From Bradyrhizobium sp. WSM1417 (lineage in GTDB: Bacteria > Pseudomonadota > Alphaproteobacteria > Rhizobiales > Xanthobacteraceae), in the NCBI RefSeq assembly GCF_000515415.1, contig NZ_KI911783.1:5195831-5259830 (forward strand): a DNA stretch of 64,000 nucleotides, in the 5' to 3' direction. Below the pieces are notes generated by a model, which was given only the letters and a program-made list of their open reading frames with translations, ran no database searches and was not told the origin of the DNA. The translations under genes and the position numbers were made by a program. This document shows, in pieces, positions 45,316-54,349 of this stretch. Within the stretch, counting starts at the first letter, position 1, and each line of letters starts with the position of its first letter.

Positions 45316-46235
45316 GCGTATCTGATCCTGGGATCGATCACGCCGTAGAGCACGTCGATCAGCAGATTGATGGCGAGAAAGGACAGCACCACGACAAGAA
45401 TGGAGCCCTGCACGGCCGGGATGTCGCGCTGCAGGACACTGTCGACCAGCAGCGAGCCGATGCCCGGCCAGGAATACAGCTTCTCGACCACGACCGCCTG
45501 CCCCATCAGCGCGCCGAACTGGAGGCCGACGGTGGTGAGAATGATGACGAGCGCGTTGCGCATCACATGCCACTTCACGACGCGGGTCTCGCTCATGCCC
45601 TTGGAGCGCGCGGTGCGGACGAAATCCGCGGTCATGATCTCGAGGACCGCAGCGCGTGTGGTCCGGGCGAACAGCGCCATCGGCGAGACGCCGAGCGTCA
45701 CGGCAGGCAGGATCAGGTACTTCAGTCCGCCATCGCCATAGCCGAAACTCGGCAGCCAGCCGAGCTTCAACGCAAACAGATACATCAGCACCAGTCCGAG
45801 CCAGAATTTGGCGATCGAAAGGCCTGATACCGCCACGACCATGGCCAGCGTGTCGACGATGCCCCCCGGCTTCAGCGCCGCGATGAAACCCAGGGGAACA
45901 CCGATCACGACAGAAAACGCCATGGCCGTGAAGATGAGCTGGAGCGTCGGCCATATCCGTTTGGCGATCATGAACGTCACAGGCTCCCGCGTCCGGAACG
46001 AGGTGCCGAAATCACCGGTCGCAAGCTTGGCGATGTAGGTGCCGAAGCGGACATAGACGGGATCGTCGAGCCCGAGCTGCTTCTTCATGCGCAGCTCGAC
46101 CTGCGGATCGGCATCGTCGCTCATCGACGAGACGATGCTGCCGGGAACGACGCTGAACAGCACGAACACCAAGGCCACCACGGCGAGCACGGTCGGAATG
46201 GTCTGCAGGAGACGGCGGAACAGGAAGGAGAGCAT
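45312..46235 (-). CDS. Peptide-type ABC importer permease (DppB/OppB-like)
   Basis: A 307-residue permease starting MLSFLFRRLLQTIPTVLAVVA, the hallmark N-terminus of DppB. It has about six spans, the long periplasmic loop after span 1 (LGLDDPVYVRFGTYI, GDFGTSFRTREPV), and the EAA-loop region DFVRTARSKGMSETRVVKWHVMRNA. ATG 46235 or the GTG two codons earlier could be used. Lies 60 bases after the binding protein gene. Confidence 0.93.
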   Translation of the reverse strand: MLSFLFRRLLQTIPTVLAVVALVFVLFSVVPGSIVSSMSDDADPQVELRMKKQLGLDDPVYVRFGTYIAKLATGDFGTSFRTREPVTFMIAKRIWPTLQLIFTAMAFSVVIGVPLGFIAALKPGGIVDTLAMVVAVSGLSIAKFWLGLVLMYLFALKLGWLPSFGYGDGGLKYLILPAVTLGVSPMALFARTTRAAVLEIMTADFVRTARSKGMSETRVVKWHVMRNALVIILTTVGLQFGALMGQAVVVEKLYSWPGIGSLLVDSVLQRDIPAVQGSILVVVLSFLAINLLIDVLYGVIDPRIRYA

Positions 46236-46295
46236 CGGCACTTTTCCTCTCTCCCTCCGCCGCTCATGGCGACGGAGGGAGCGCGAGAGCGCGTG

Positions 46296-47885
46296 TCACT
46301 TCGCGGGCGAGGTCTCGTCGACCCAGAGGTCTTCGACGTTCTGATGGGTGAGTTCCGTCGCGTTCAGCTGAATTCCCTTGAGCCACGGCTGCACCGCCAT
46401 GACGGCCTTGTTGTAGTTGAAGAACCAGACCGGCGCCTCTTCGTAGAGAACAGCATTGGCCTTTTGCAGCAGCTGGGTACGCTTCGCAGCGTCATCGGAC
46501 TGACCGGCCTCGTCGATCAGCTTGTCGAACTCGGCATTCTTGAAGTTCATGTAGTTGCAGGCCGACTGCGGTGTCGCCGAGTGGAAGCATTTGAGGGCGG
46601 CCTGGGGATCGGGTCCGGTCGCCTGCGAATAGACAAACGCCTGGTAGTCGCCGCTGCGAACCACCTCCGCCAGCACCGCGGTTTCGACCTGCTTGACCTT
46701 CGCCTTGATGCCCACCCTGTCCAGCATCGGGATCACGGCCGAGACGATCGGCAGACCCCAGCTCTCGTTCTGGCTGGTGGTCCATTCGAATTCGAAGCCC
46801 GAGGGATAGCCGGCGTCAGCGAGCAGCTGCTTGGCCTTGGCGGGATCGAAGGCGTAGGGCTTCAAGGCCTTGTCGTAGGCGGAAGAGGTGAGCGGCAGCC
46901 AGCTGGTGGCGCGATAGGCCTTGCCCTTGACCAGCTTGTTGATGATCAGGTCGGTGTCGATCGCGTAGTTGATCGCCTGCCGGACCCGCTTGTCGGCGAA
47001 CGGCTTGAACGCGGGATTCATCCCCATGTAGCGGGTGAAGACCTCGGCGACTTCGACCACGGTGCCCTTGAGGTCGGCGTCGTTCTGATAGGCGACATAT
47101 TGCGCCGGTCCCAGCACCGAGGTGTCGATCTCCTTGTTGCGGAAGGCGACATCGCGGGCCGCGGCCTCGCCCATGACCGACACGATGATCTTGTCGGCGT
47201 AGGGCTTGCCGGGCTTGTAGAACCGGTCCCAGCGTTCCAGAACGATGCGCGATCCCGGCACGTGCTCGACGAATTTGAAGGGCCCTAGACCGATCGGCTT
47301 CTGGAGAAAGCTCTCCTTGGCGGCTTCGTCGGCGGGATAGATCGACGTGATCGCGTTCCAGAAGTAGAAGCCCGGATCGACTTTCTCGGTCAGCTTCATC
47401 TCGATGGTGAAGTCGTCGATCTTCTTCAGGCCGGAGATCTCCTTGGCCTGGCCCTTCTCGACCGCCGCCGCGCCCTCGATCACGCGGACATAGCGCGCGC
47501 CGGGATAAGCCTTGGTGCCGTCCATGATGCGGTTGTAGGTCCAGATGACGTCGTCGGCCGTCATCTTGCGGCCGTTGTGGAAATAGGCGTCGTCGCGCAG
47601 CTTGAAGGTGTGAACGAGACCTCCGCCCGAGACGACGTCCTCCTTGGCAAGCTCCAGCACCGGCTTGCCTTCCGTGGAATTCCAGATGTACAGCGACCGG
47701 TGCAGGGCCTTGGCGTAGATCTCGTCCTGGGCGCGCTGCGTGGTAAGAATGTCCAGGCTGGTGAAACTCGAGCCATAAGGCGCGGTCATGCGGATGGTTC
47801 CGCCCTTGCGCGGGGTCTGGGCCTCCGCCGAGGCCGCCAGTGCCAGCCCCAGACCCGCGACGATCGCCACTATCCTGAACATCAT
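46296..47885 (-). CDS. Peptide-type ABC importer binding protein (DppA-like, SBP_bac_5)
   Basis: A 529-residue periplasmic protein. Signal peptide MMFRIVAIVAGLG to AEAQ, then the family blocks AKEDVVSGGGLVHTFKLRDDAYFHNGRKMTADDVIW (start of the block near residue 75) and VRQAINYAIDTDLIINKLVKG. The C-terminal part includes a Cys pair near FHSATPQSACNYMNF. GGAGGGACC stands just before the ATG. A longer in-frame read-through from 48770 lies inside mtnK sequence and is rejected. First gene of the importer operon. Confidence 0.92.
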   Translation of the reverse strand: MMFRIVAIVAGLGLALAASAEAQTPRKGGTIRMTAPYGSSFTSLDILTTQRAQDEIYAKALHRSLYIWNSTEGKPVLELAKEDVVSGGGLVHTFKLRDDAYFHNGRKMTADDVIWTYNRIMDGTKAYPGARYVRVIEGAAAVEKGQAKEISGLKKIDDFTIEMKLTEKVDPGFYFWNAITSIYPADEAAKESFLQKPIGLGPFKFVEHVPGSRIVLERWDRFYKPGKPYADKIIVSVMGEAAARDVAFRNKEIDTSVLGPAQYVAYQNDADLKGTVVEVAEVFTRYMGMNPAFKPFADKRVRQAINYAIDTDLIINKLVKGKAYRATSWLPLTSSAYDKALKPYAFDPAKAKQLLADAGYPSGFEFEWTTSQNESWGLPIVSAVIPMLDRVGIKAKVKQVETAVLAEVVRSGDYQAFVYSQATGPDPQAALKCFHSATPQSACNYMNFKNAEFDKLIDEAGQSDDAAKRTQLLQKANAVLYEEAPVWFFNYNKAVMAVQPWLKGIQLNATELTHQNVEDLWVDETSPAK

Positions 47886-48016
47886 GGTCCCTCCGACAAC
47901 GCAAGCCGTGCTCTGGTCCGAGAGTTGACCATCCACGGCGGGTCGAGCGCAAGCGCCTTGAAGGGGTTGACGTATGCGAGCGTCGCGCGGGCCTCGCCGA
48001 TTTGCGAAGACGCCCG

Positions 48017-49300
48017 CTAGAACTCCGGCTGCCAGTCGCGCAATTTTCGCGCCGCACCAGTGACGTCCGCGATGGTTGGAAACACCCCCGCCTCCAGCAT
48101 CATCGTCCTTGCCAGCCTCACGGCGCGTGCTTCGCTGACCGCGCGCCGGCGCGGATCCTCGATCAGCTCGAAATCGATATTGTGGGCGAGGCCGAAAATG
48201 CGGCGGATGGTTTTTGCCGCGGCGAAGCCGACCGTGTCCGCGAACAGCCGCTGCATGTAGGCCTGCCGCTCGGCCTCCAGCCGTGCCGCGCCTGTCTCGC
48301 CGGCGAAGAGCGAGGCGGGATAGGCATCGCCTGCGGCGCCGGCGCGCCAGAGCTCGAGGAACTTGCGCGCGAACACGTTCCAGACCTGCTCGACCGTCTC
48401 CAGCACCCAGGCCTCGAACGCACGCCGCTCGCCCGGCGAGCGTTCGTGGCCGGCGGAGGCAAAATAGGCCATCAGCAGGTTGGCCAGCACGGCGCCGACA
48501 TCGAAACCCATCGGGCCGTAGAATGCGAATTCGGGGTCGATCACCCGCGTCTCGCCGTCCGTCACCATGATCGAGCCGGTGTGCAGGTCGCCGTGGAGCA
48601 GCGCCTCGGGGCTCGCCATGAATTTGAGCTTCAGCCGGGAGATCGCGACATGCAATTCCATGTCCTCGCGCAGCTCTACGGCGAGCGCATCGAGATATGG
48701 CGCGGTCCAGCGGTTCTGCTCGGCGATCCGGTAGGGATCGGTGAAGATCAGATCCTCGGTGATCTTGCACAGCGCATGGTTGCCGGCGAAGGCTGCGATG
48801 CCCTGCTTCTTCTCGGCCGCCGATAGCGCGAGGTCGGAGGTGAAGAACAATGTCCGCGCCATGAAGGTGGTGATGTCATCGACAAAGCGCGGATATCGCG
48901 TCCCCGCAACCATCCCCTTACGCATGATGATATGGGGCTCGAGCAGCTCCATCACCGTCAGCGCCAGGGCCTCGTTGTGATGCAGCAGCGCCGGCACGAG
49001 GCCGGGCGCGAGCTCGGCCTGCCGCGACAAAGCAAGATATTCGTAATGCGCCCGGGACAGCGGCAGCGGCCAGCTCTCGCCGACCAAGCGGACATAGGGC
49101 AGCGCCTGCTTCACGGCGACGCCGCCGCGGCTACCCTTGACGATGAAGACGAGATTGAGATTGCCGTCGCCGACTTCCGTGATCGACCAGGAGGCCGGCT
49201 CGCCGCCGAGGGTCGCAGCGATATCCGCAACGCCTGCGAGATAATCCCGCAACGCCGCCTCATGCAGAATCCGATAATCCCCTGCCCGGTCTCCGGTCAT
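48017..49300 (-). CDS. mtnK: 5-methylthioribose kinase
   Basis: A 427-residue kinase of the methionine salvage pathway, phosphorylating 5-methylthioribose at C1. The fold resembles aminoglycoside phosphotransferases: GNLNLVFIVKG, the substrate Lys in VAVKQALPYVR, the catalytic loop HGDLHTGSIMV and the metal segment IDPEFAFYGPMGFD. MtnK family features in the C-terminal half (ASAGHERSPGERRAFEAW) support the assignment. ATG 49300 starts MTGDRAGDYRIL; 31 codons of in-frame extension are rejected. No mtnA or other salvage gene is in the window. Followed after 131 bases by the peptide importer. Confidence 0.92.
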   Translation of the reverse strand: MTGDRAGDYRILHEAALRDYLAGVADIAATLGGEPASWSITEVGDGNLNLVFIVKGSRGGVAVKQALPYVRLVGESWPLPLSRAHYEYLALSRQAELAPGLVPALLHHNEALALTVMELLEPHIIMRKGMVAGTRYPRFVDDITTFMARTLFFTSDLALSAAEKKQGIAAFAGNHALCKITEDLIFTDPYRIAEQNRWTAPYLDALAVELREDMELHVAISRLKLKFMASPEALLHGDLHTGSIMVTDGETRVIDPEFAFYGPMGFDVGAVLANLLMAYFASAGHERSPGERRAFEAWVLETVEQVWNVFARKFLELWRAGAAGDAYPASLFAGETGAARLEAERQAYMQRLFADTVGFAAAKTIRRIFGLAHNIDFELIEDPRRRAVSEARAVRLARTMMLEAGVFPTIADVTGAARKLRDWQPEF

Positions 49301-49331
49301 GACGATCCCATCCCATATAGGGGCCGGATCG

Positions 49332-49679
49332 TTACTCCCGCTCCAGGAAGCTCGAGCCGATCTCGGCCTTTCTTTTGATCGGATCGTAATCACAATAGAC
49401 GCTGTCCGCCACCAGCGTGTAGCTGGCGCTGACGGTGTATTTGTCTGTTTTGACCGAGTTCAGGCCGATCACCGCGGTGCTCTTGCCGCCGTTCCACTTG
49501 AACGGCGTCGAGCTCTTGGCCTGCTCGCAGGCGACCACGGCCTCGTTGAAGACGTAGCCCTCGACGAACGCCTTCAGGGTGCGCACCTGCACGGCCATCT
49601 TCCACTCGAAATAGCCGATGGCACCGAGGCCGGCGACGATCAGCACCAGAAGCGCGACGACGATCCGCTGAAAAGTCAT
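49332..49679 (-). CDS. Small single-span membrane protein, unknown
   Basis: A 115-residue protein I do not recognise. One N-terminal membrane span (residues about 7-30, VVALLVLIVAGLGAIGYFEW) anchors a soluble domain with FVEGYVFNEAVVACEQAKSS and a C-terminal charged end. The start at ATG 49679 is chosen because the span then sits at the N-terminus; an 8-codon extension is in frame. It lies next to the DUF1467 gene on the same strand, 30 bases apart, and could be part of the same operon. Confidence 0.55.
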   Translation of the reverse strand: MTFQRIVVALLVLIVAGLGAIGYFEWKMAVQVRTLKAFVEGYVFNEAVVACEQAKSSTPFKWNGGKSTAVIGLNSVKTDKYTVSASYTLVADSVYCDYDPIKRKAEIGSSFLERE

Positions 49680-49709
49680 TGGTCCCCCAACAAAGCCAAC
49701 CAAACATTC

Positions 49710-49985
49710 TTAGAACGGCATGCCCATCAATTTCGACAGGCGTTCGATCGAGAGATAGCCGGCATGATAGGCAACCATGGCGATCCCGTAGATGATCGCC
49801 GAGATGATCGTGGTCCAGATCAGCTTGCTCCTCATGCGCGTCAGGATCGGCGCGCCGGGGTCGCTGCCCGGCACTCCGACGCCGTCCTCGTGCTGGCTGC
49901 GCACGCCGAACGGCAGCGTCAGGAACAGCGCGACCCACCAGATGACGAAGTAGATCGCGATTGCGGTTGAGATCTGGATGGCCAT
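49710..49985 (-). CDS. DUF1467 small membrane protein
   Basis: A 91-residue two-span membrane protein. The first span is followed by the DUF1467 hallmark ALFLTLPFGVRSQHEDG and then GVPGSDPGAPILTRMRSKLIWTT, leading into the second span. DUF1467 proteins are short, alphaproteobacterial and sit near mce in many genomes; the role is unknown. Its ATG is separated from the mce stop by 9 bases, so the two are coupled. Confidence 0.88.
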   Translation of the reverse strand: MAIQISTAIAIYFVIWWVALFLTLPFGVRSQHEDGVGVPGSDPGAPILTRMRSKLIWTTIISAIIYGIAMVAYHAGYLSIERLSKLMGMPF

Positions 49986-49994
49986 GGCTTCGGC

Positions 49995-50399
49995 CTATGC
50001 CTGCTCGATTTCGACCAGCGCGCCGGAAAAGTCCTTCGGGTGCAGGAACAGCACCGGCTTGCCGTGGGCGCCGATCTTCGGCACGCCGTCGCCGAGCACC
50101 CTTGCGCCCTCCTTCACCAGCGTGTCGCGCGAGGCGATGATGTCGACCACCTCGTAGCAGACGTGGTGGATGCCGCCGTCGGCGTTGCGGTCGAGGAACT
50201 TTGCGATCGGCGAGGCCTCGCCGAGCGGCTCGATGAACTCGATCTTGGTGTTGGGCAGCGTCGCGAACACGGTGATGACGCCATGCTCGGGCAGCGCGAC
50301 GGCCTCCGAGATCTGGGCCCCGAACGCAGCGCCATAGATTTTGGCGGCCTTGACGGCGTCCTTGGTCGCGATCGCGACATGGTTGAGCCGGCCCAGCAT
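49995..50399 (-). CDS. mce: Methylmalonyl-CoA epimerase
   Basis: A 134-residue VOC-fold enzyme that interconverts (2R)- and (2S)-methylmalonyl-CoA in propionyl-CoA metabolism. Metal ligands expected in the family: His in RLNHVAIATKD, Gln/Glu around ITVFATLPNTKIEFIEPL, His in GGIHHVCYEV and Glu in GALVEIEQA. Follows rnj at 13 bases on the same strand. Confidence 0.94.
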   Translation of the reverse strand: MLGRLNHVAIATKDAVKAAKIYGAAFGAQISEAVALPEHGVITVFATLPNTKIEFIEPLGEASPIAKFLDRNADGGIHHVCYEVVDIIASRDTLVKEGARVLGDGVPKIGAHGKPVLFLHPKDFSGALVEIEQA

Positions 50400-50412
50400 C
50401 GTTCTTCTCCCG

Positions 50413-52083
50413 TTACACTGTCAGGACGTGTACCAGACAGGGGGGCTTTTTGCCCCAATGTTCGTTGATCACGGAGCGGACAGCGCGTCGCACCGACTCA
50501 GCCAGTGCATCCGCGTCGCGACGGCGCGCCTTCGGCAGGCCCTCGACGGTGGAGACCACGGCGTCGAAGACGATGTCGTCGAAGGGCTCGCCCGCTTTGT
50601 TCTTCTCGGGGATGCCGACCAGTTCGACCGCGGGATCGTCGGCAAGCTCGCCCTGCTCCGTCATGACGATGGCGACAAAGGCGCAGCCGGAGAACGCCAT
50701 GCGGCGCCGCTCGATCACCGCGCGGGACTTGGAGTCCTCCAGAATCGTGCCGTCCTTGTAGAGACGGCCCGCGGGCACTTGCCCAATGATGCCGGGATCG
50801 CCGGGGCCGAGCTTGACGAGATCGCCGTTGCGGCAAACCAGCACGCGCGGCACGCCGGCGGCACGCGCTAGCTTGGCGTGCTCGTTCAGGTGCAGGGCCT
50901 CGCCATGGACCGGGATCAGGAGCTGCGGCCTGGTCCAGGCGATCATGTCGCGCAATTCGTCGCGGCGGGGATGACCGGAGACATGGACCAGCTGGTCGCG
51001 GTCGGTGATGACCTCCACGCCCTGCAAGACCAGGCCATTGATGATGGCGCCGACCGCCTTCTCGTTGCCGGGAATGGTGCGCGAGGAGAAGATCACGCTA
51101 TCGCCGCGGTTGAGCGTGATCTCGGGATGGTCGTCATTGGCGATGCGCGCCAGCGCGGCACGCGGCTCGCCCTGGCTGCCGGTGCAGAGCGCCAGCACCT
51201 TGTCCTGCGGCAGATGACCGTAGACGTCGGGGGAGCGGAAGCTCTGCACGCCATCGAGATAGCCGGTCTCGCGCGCGACCTGCACGACGCGTTCCATGGC
51301 GCGGCCGACCACGACGACCTCACGGTCGGCGGCTTTCGCGGCGATGGCGACGGCCTTGAGGCGCGCGACGTTGGAGGCAAAGGTCGTGACCGCGACGCGG
51401 CCCTTGGCGGCCTTGACGAGCTCGGTGATGGATTTTGCAACCTCGGCTTCCGAGGGTGAGCGGCCGTCGCGCACGGCGTTGGTGGAATCGCCGATCAAGG
51501 CGAGCAGGCCCGCATCGCCGAGCTCACGCAGCCGCTTTTCGTCAGTCGGGCGGCCGATGATCGGGGTCGGATCGATCTTCCAATCGCCGGTGTGCAGCAC
51601 CGTGCCGACTTCGGTGTGAATCGCCAACGCATGCGACTCCGGAATCGAATGCGCGACCGGAATGAACTCGACGTTGAACGGGCCGATATCGACGCGCCCG
51701 CCTGACGGCACCACCGTCACCGGGATCTTCGGCGCATTGCGCTCGGCGGCGCACTTGGCCTCGAACAGCGCGGCGCTGAACTGGGTCGCGTAGATCGGGC
51801 ATTTCAGCTTCGGCCACAGGTCGATGATGGCGCCGAAATGGTCCTCATGGGCGTGGGTCAGCACCAGGCCCATCAGGTTCTTGCGTTCCTTCTCCAGGAA
51901 GCTGACATCCGGCATGATCAGGTCGATGCCCGGCAGATGCTCCTCGTCGCCGAAGGAGACGCCGAGATCGATCGCCAGCCAGGCCCGCTGCTGGCGGTTG
52001 CCGAGGCCGTAGATCGACAAATTCATGCCGATCTCACCGACGCCGCCGAGCGGTGCAAATACCAGTTCTTCAGGCTTCGCCAT
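50413..52083 (-). CDS. rnj: Ribonuclease J
   Basis: A 556-residue metallo-beta-lactamase-fold RNase that processes and degrades RNA, both endonucleolytically and 5' to 3'. The N-terminus reads VFAPLGGVGEIGMN, the zinc motif is TLAHEDH-type (LTHAHEDHFGAI), with a further His in AHSIPESHALAIHTEVG. beta-CASP features follow, with TGSQGEPRAAL and SSRTIPGNEKAV. Its ATG overlaps the birA stop by one base (TGATG); a GTG one codon earlier is possible. Between birA and mce. Confidence 0.95.
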   Translation of the reverse strand: MAKPEELVFAPLGGVGEIGMNLSIYGLGNRQQRAWLAIDLGVSFGDEEHLPGIDLIMPDVSFLEKERKNLMGLVLTHAHEDHFGAIIDLWPKLKCPIYATQFSAALFEAKCAAERNAPKIPVTVVPSGGRVDIGPFNVEFIPVAHSIPESHALAIHTEVGTVLHTGDWKIDPTPIIGRPTDEKRLRELGDAGLLALIGDSTNAVRDGRSPSEAEVAKSITELVKAAKGRVAVTTFASNVARLKAVAIAAKAADREVVVVGRAMERVVQVARETGYLDGVQSFRSPDVYGHLPQDKVLALCTGSQGEPRAALARIANDDHPEITLNRGDSVIFSSRTIPGNEKAVGAIINGLVLQGVEVITDRDQLVHVSGHPRRDELRDMIAWTRPQLLIPVHGEALHLNEHAKLARAAGVPRVLVCRNGDLVKLGPGDPGIIGQVPAGRLYKDGTILEDSKSRAVIERRRMAFSGCAFVAIVMTEQGELADDPAVELVGIPEKNKAGEPFDDIVFDAVVSTVEGLPKARRRDADALAESVRRAVRSVINEHWGKKPPCLVHVLTV

Positions 52084-52889
52084 CACGCAGCTCCAACGGA
52101 GGCGGCCGTGCCGAAGAACACCTCGCCCGCGGCCACCGGCACGCGCCGGCCCTCCGGGGTGCGGACGATCAGGCAGCCGGTGTCGTCGATCGTGTCAAAA
52201 ATGCCTTCCAGCGTCATCACTCCCGTGTGGATCGCGACCCGCTCGCCGAGGCCGGCAGCGCGCTCCAGCCACAATTTGCGAATTTCGGCAAAGCCGCGAC
52301 CATTGTCCCAGATACCGCGGAATTCCACCCAGGCGTCCGAGAGCGCCGAGAACAACTCCTCCGCGCTGATCTGGACGCCGAGCGCGGACAGTGACACCGC
52401 CGGTGTGGGCGTGCCCTCGGGCGCGGCGACGACGTTGGTGCCGATGCCGACGACGATGGCAAGACGCTCGCCGATGGCTTCGGCCTCCAGGCCGATGCCG
52501 ACCAGCTTCTTGCCGCCGGCCAGCACGTCGTTCGGCCATTTCAGGGTGTAGCGGAGACGGCCCTCGCCGAGGCGCAGTGCAGCCTCCAGGCTGACCTTCT
52601 CCAGCGCGGCCTCCTCGGCCAGCCCAGCCGCAAAGCCGATCGTCGCGGCGACGGAAGGGGCGACGTCGAGGACTTCGAGGACGCTGGCTGCGAGGTTACC
52701 CTTCGGTGCGATCCAGGCGCGTTGGCGGCGGCCACGGCCGGCGGTCTGCTCCGACGTCACGAACCACATCGGGCCGCGTTCGCCGCCCCTCGCGCGCTCG
52801 ATCGCCTCGGTATTGGTCGAGCCGGTCCGTTCGAAAGCTGCGAGCTTGTAGCCCGCCGACGCCGCACGAGGACCGAGCGCGAATGCCAT
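52083..52889 (-). CDS. birA: Biotin-[acetyl-CoA-carboxylase] ligase (group I, no repressor domain)
   Basis: A 268-residue ligase that attaches biotin to the BCCP subunit. Motifs: ERTGSTNTEAIERA, the biotin loop AGRGRRQRAWIAPKGNL, TLKWPNDVLAGGKKLVGIGLE and VVGIGTNV. The N-terminal helix-turn-helix of the E. coli bifunctional BirA is absent, so it does not act as a repressor. Separated from the nuoN stop by one base and overlapping rnj; it is part of the nuo-birA-rnj-mce block common in Bradyrhizobiaceae. Confidence 0.94.
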   Translation of the reverse strand: MAFALGPRAASAGYKLAAFERTGSTNTEAIERARGGERGPMWFVTSEQTAGRGRRQRAWIAPKGNLAASVLEVLDVAPSVAATIGFAAGLAEEAALEKVSLEAALRLGEGRLRYTLKWPNDVLAGGKKLVGIGLEAEAIGERLAIVVGIGTNVVAAPEGTPTPAVSLSALGVQISAEELFSALSDAWVEFRGIWDNGRGFAEIRKLWLERAAGLGERVAIHTGVMTLEGIFDTIDDTGCLIVRTPEGRRVPVAAGEVFFGTAASVGAA

Positions 52890-52890
52890 C

Positions 52891-54327
52891 CTAGAACAGC
52901 GACTTGGCGGCGGCGGAAGCGACGCTCACCACCGGGCCCGCGAACAGGGCGAACAGGATGTTGAACAGGCCCGCGACCGCCAGCACCGTCTTGACCTCGA
53001 CGCGCACCGGATCGACCTGACCGGCCGGCTCGTCGAAATACATCGTCTTGACGATGCTCAGATAGTAGTAGGCGCCGACCACGCTGGTCAGCACGCCGAT
53101 GACGGCGAGCGTGAACAGGTTCGCCTTGATGGCGGCGACGAAGACATACCATTTGGCAAAGAAGCCGGCGAGCGGCGGGATGCCGGCGAGCGAGAACAGG
53201 AGCATCGCGAACATGAAGGCGAGCAGCGGATTGGTCCGCGACAGACCTGCGAAATCGCTGATCTGCTCGACCGGCTGGCCGTTGCGCTTCATGGCCAGGA
53301 TGATGGCGAAGGAGCCCAGCGTCATCGCGACATAGATCACGATGTACATCAAGACGCCCTGCGCGCCCTCGACCGTGCCCGCCGCGAGGCCGACCAGGGC
53401 AAAGCCCATATGGCCGATCGAGGAATAGGCCATCAGGCGCTTGATGTTGCTCTGGCCGATCGCGGCGAACGAGCCCAGCGCCATCGAGGCGATCGCCACG
53501 AACACCAGGATCTGCTGCCACTGCGAGACGATGCCCGGGAATGCTGTCAACGTAACGCGGGTGAAGACCGCGAGCGCGGCCACTTTCGGCGCCGAGGCGA
53601 AGAAGGCTGTCACGGGCGTCGGCGCGCCCTCGTAGACGTCGGGCGTCCACATGTGGAACGGCACGGCCGAGACCTTGAAGCAGAGGCCGGCAAGCAGGAA
53701 GACCAGGCCGAACACCAGGCCGACATTCGAGATCGTCGCGGACGCCGCGATGCCGGTGAAGGCGACGGTGCCGGTGAAGCCGTAGATCAGCGAGGAGCCG
53801 TAGAGCAGCATGCCCGAGGACAGCGCGCCGAGCACGAAGTACTTCAGGCCGGCTTCGGTCGACTTGGCGTTGTCGCGGTTGGAGGCCGCGACGACGTAGA
53901 GCGCCAGCGACATCAATTCGAGGCCGAGATAGAGCGAGATCAGGTCGCCGGCCGAGATCAGCACCATCATGCCGAGAGTCGAGAGCAGCACCAGGATCGC
54001 GTATTCGAAGATGCGGCGCGACGGATCCGACAGGAACTCGGTCGACAGCACCAGCGTCACCGCCGAGCCGATCAGGGCCAGGATCTTCATGAAGCGGGCA
54101 AAATCATCGACGATGAAGCTGCCGCCGAAGGTCACGTGCTTGCCCGCGGGCAACATGTATTCGAGCACGCCGACCACGATCAGGAGCAGCACCGCAAGCG
54201 TCGTGACCGTCTTGGTGGTCTCCTGCCCGCGATAGGCGCCGAGCATCAGGAGTGCCATGGCCCCGACCGCGAGCACGAGCTCGGGCAGCACCGGCGCCAG
54301 TTGATAACCTGCAGTCTCAAAGCTCAT
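52891..54327 (-). CDS. nuoN: NADH-quinone oxidoreductase subunit N
   Basis: A 478-residue antiporter-like subunit of complex I with 14 spans. Family landmarks: the broken helix containing DLISLYLGLELMSLALYVV (Glu in span 5 of the family), PFHMWTPDVYEGAPTPVTAFF, and IKRLMAYSSIGHMGFALVG. It is the last nuo gene, coupled to birA. Confidence 0.97.
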   Translation of the reverse strand: MSFETAGYQLAPVLPELVLAVGAMALLMLGAYRGQETTKTVTTLAVLLLIVVGVLEYMLPAGKHVTFGGSFIVDDFARFMKILALIGSAVTLVLSTEFLSDPSRRIFEYAILVLLSTLGMMVLISAGDLISLYLGLELMSLALYVVAASNRDNAKSTEAGLKYFVLGALSSGMLLYGSSLIYGFTGTVAFTGIAASATISNVGLVFGLVFLLAGLCFKVSAVPFHMWTPDVYEGAPTPVTAFFASAPKVAALAVFTRVTLTAFPGIVSQWQQILVFVAIASMALGSFAAIGQSNIKRLMAYSSIGHMGFALVGLAAGTVEGAQGVLMYIVIYVAMTLGSFAIILAMKRNGQPVEQISDFAGLSRTNPLLAFMFAMLLFSLAGIPPLAGFFAKWYVFVAAIKANLFTLAVIGVLTSVVGAYYYLSIVKTMYFDEPAGQVDPVRVEVKTVLAVAGLFNILFALFAGPVVSVASAAAKSLF

Positions 54328-54349
54328 GGCGATATCCTGACCTGCCCGC

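Noticed and set aside
47886..48770. In-frame extension of the DppA-like frame into mtnK sequence
   Set aside because: The signal peptide begins at ATG 47885 behind a good ribosome site. The extension lies in the wrong frame of mtnK.
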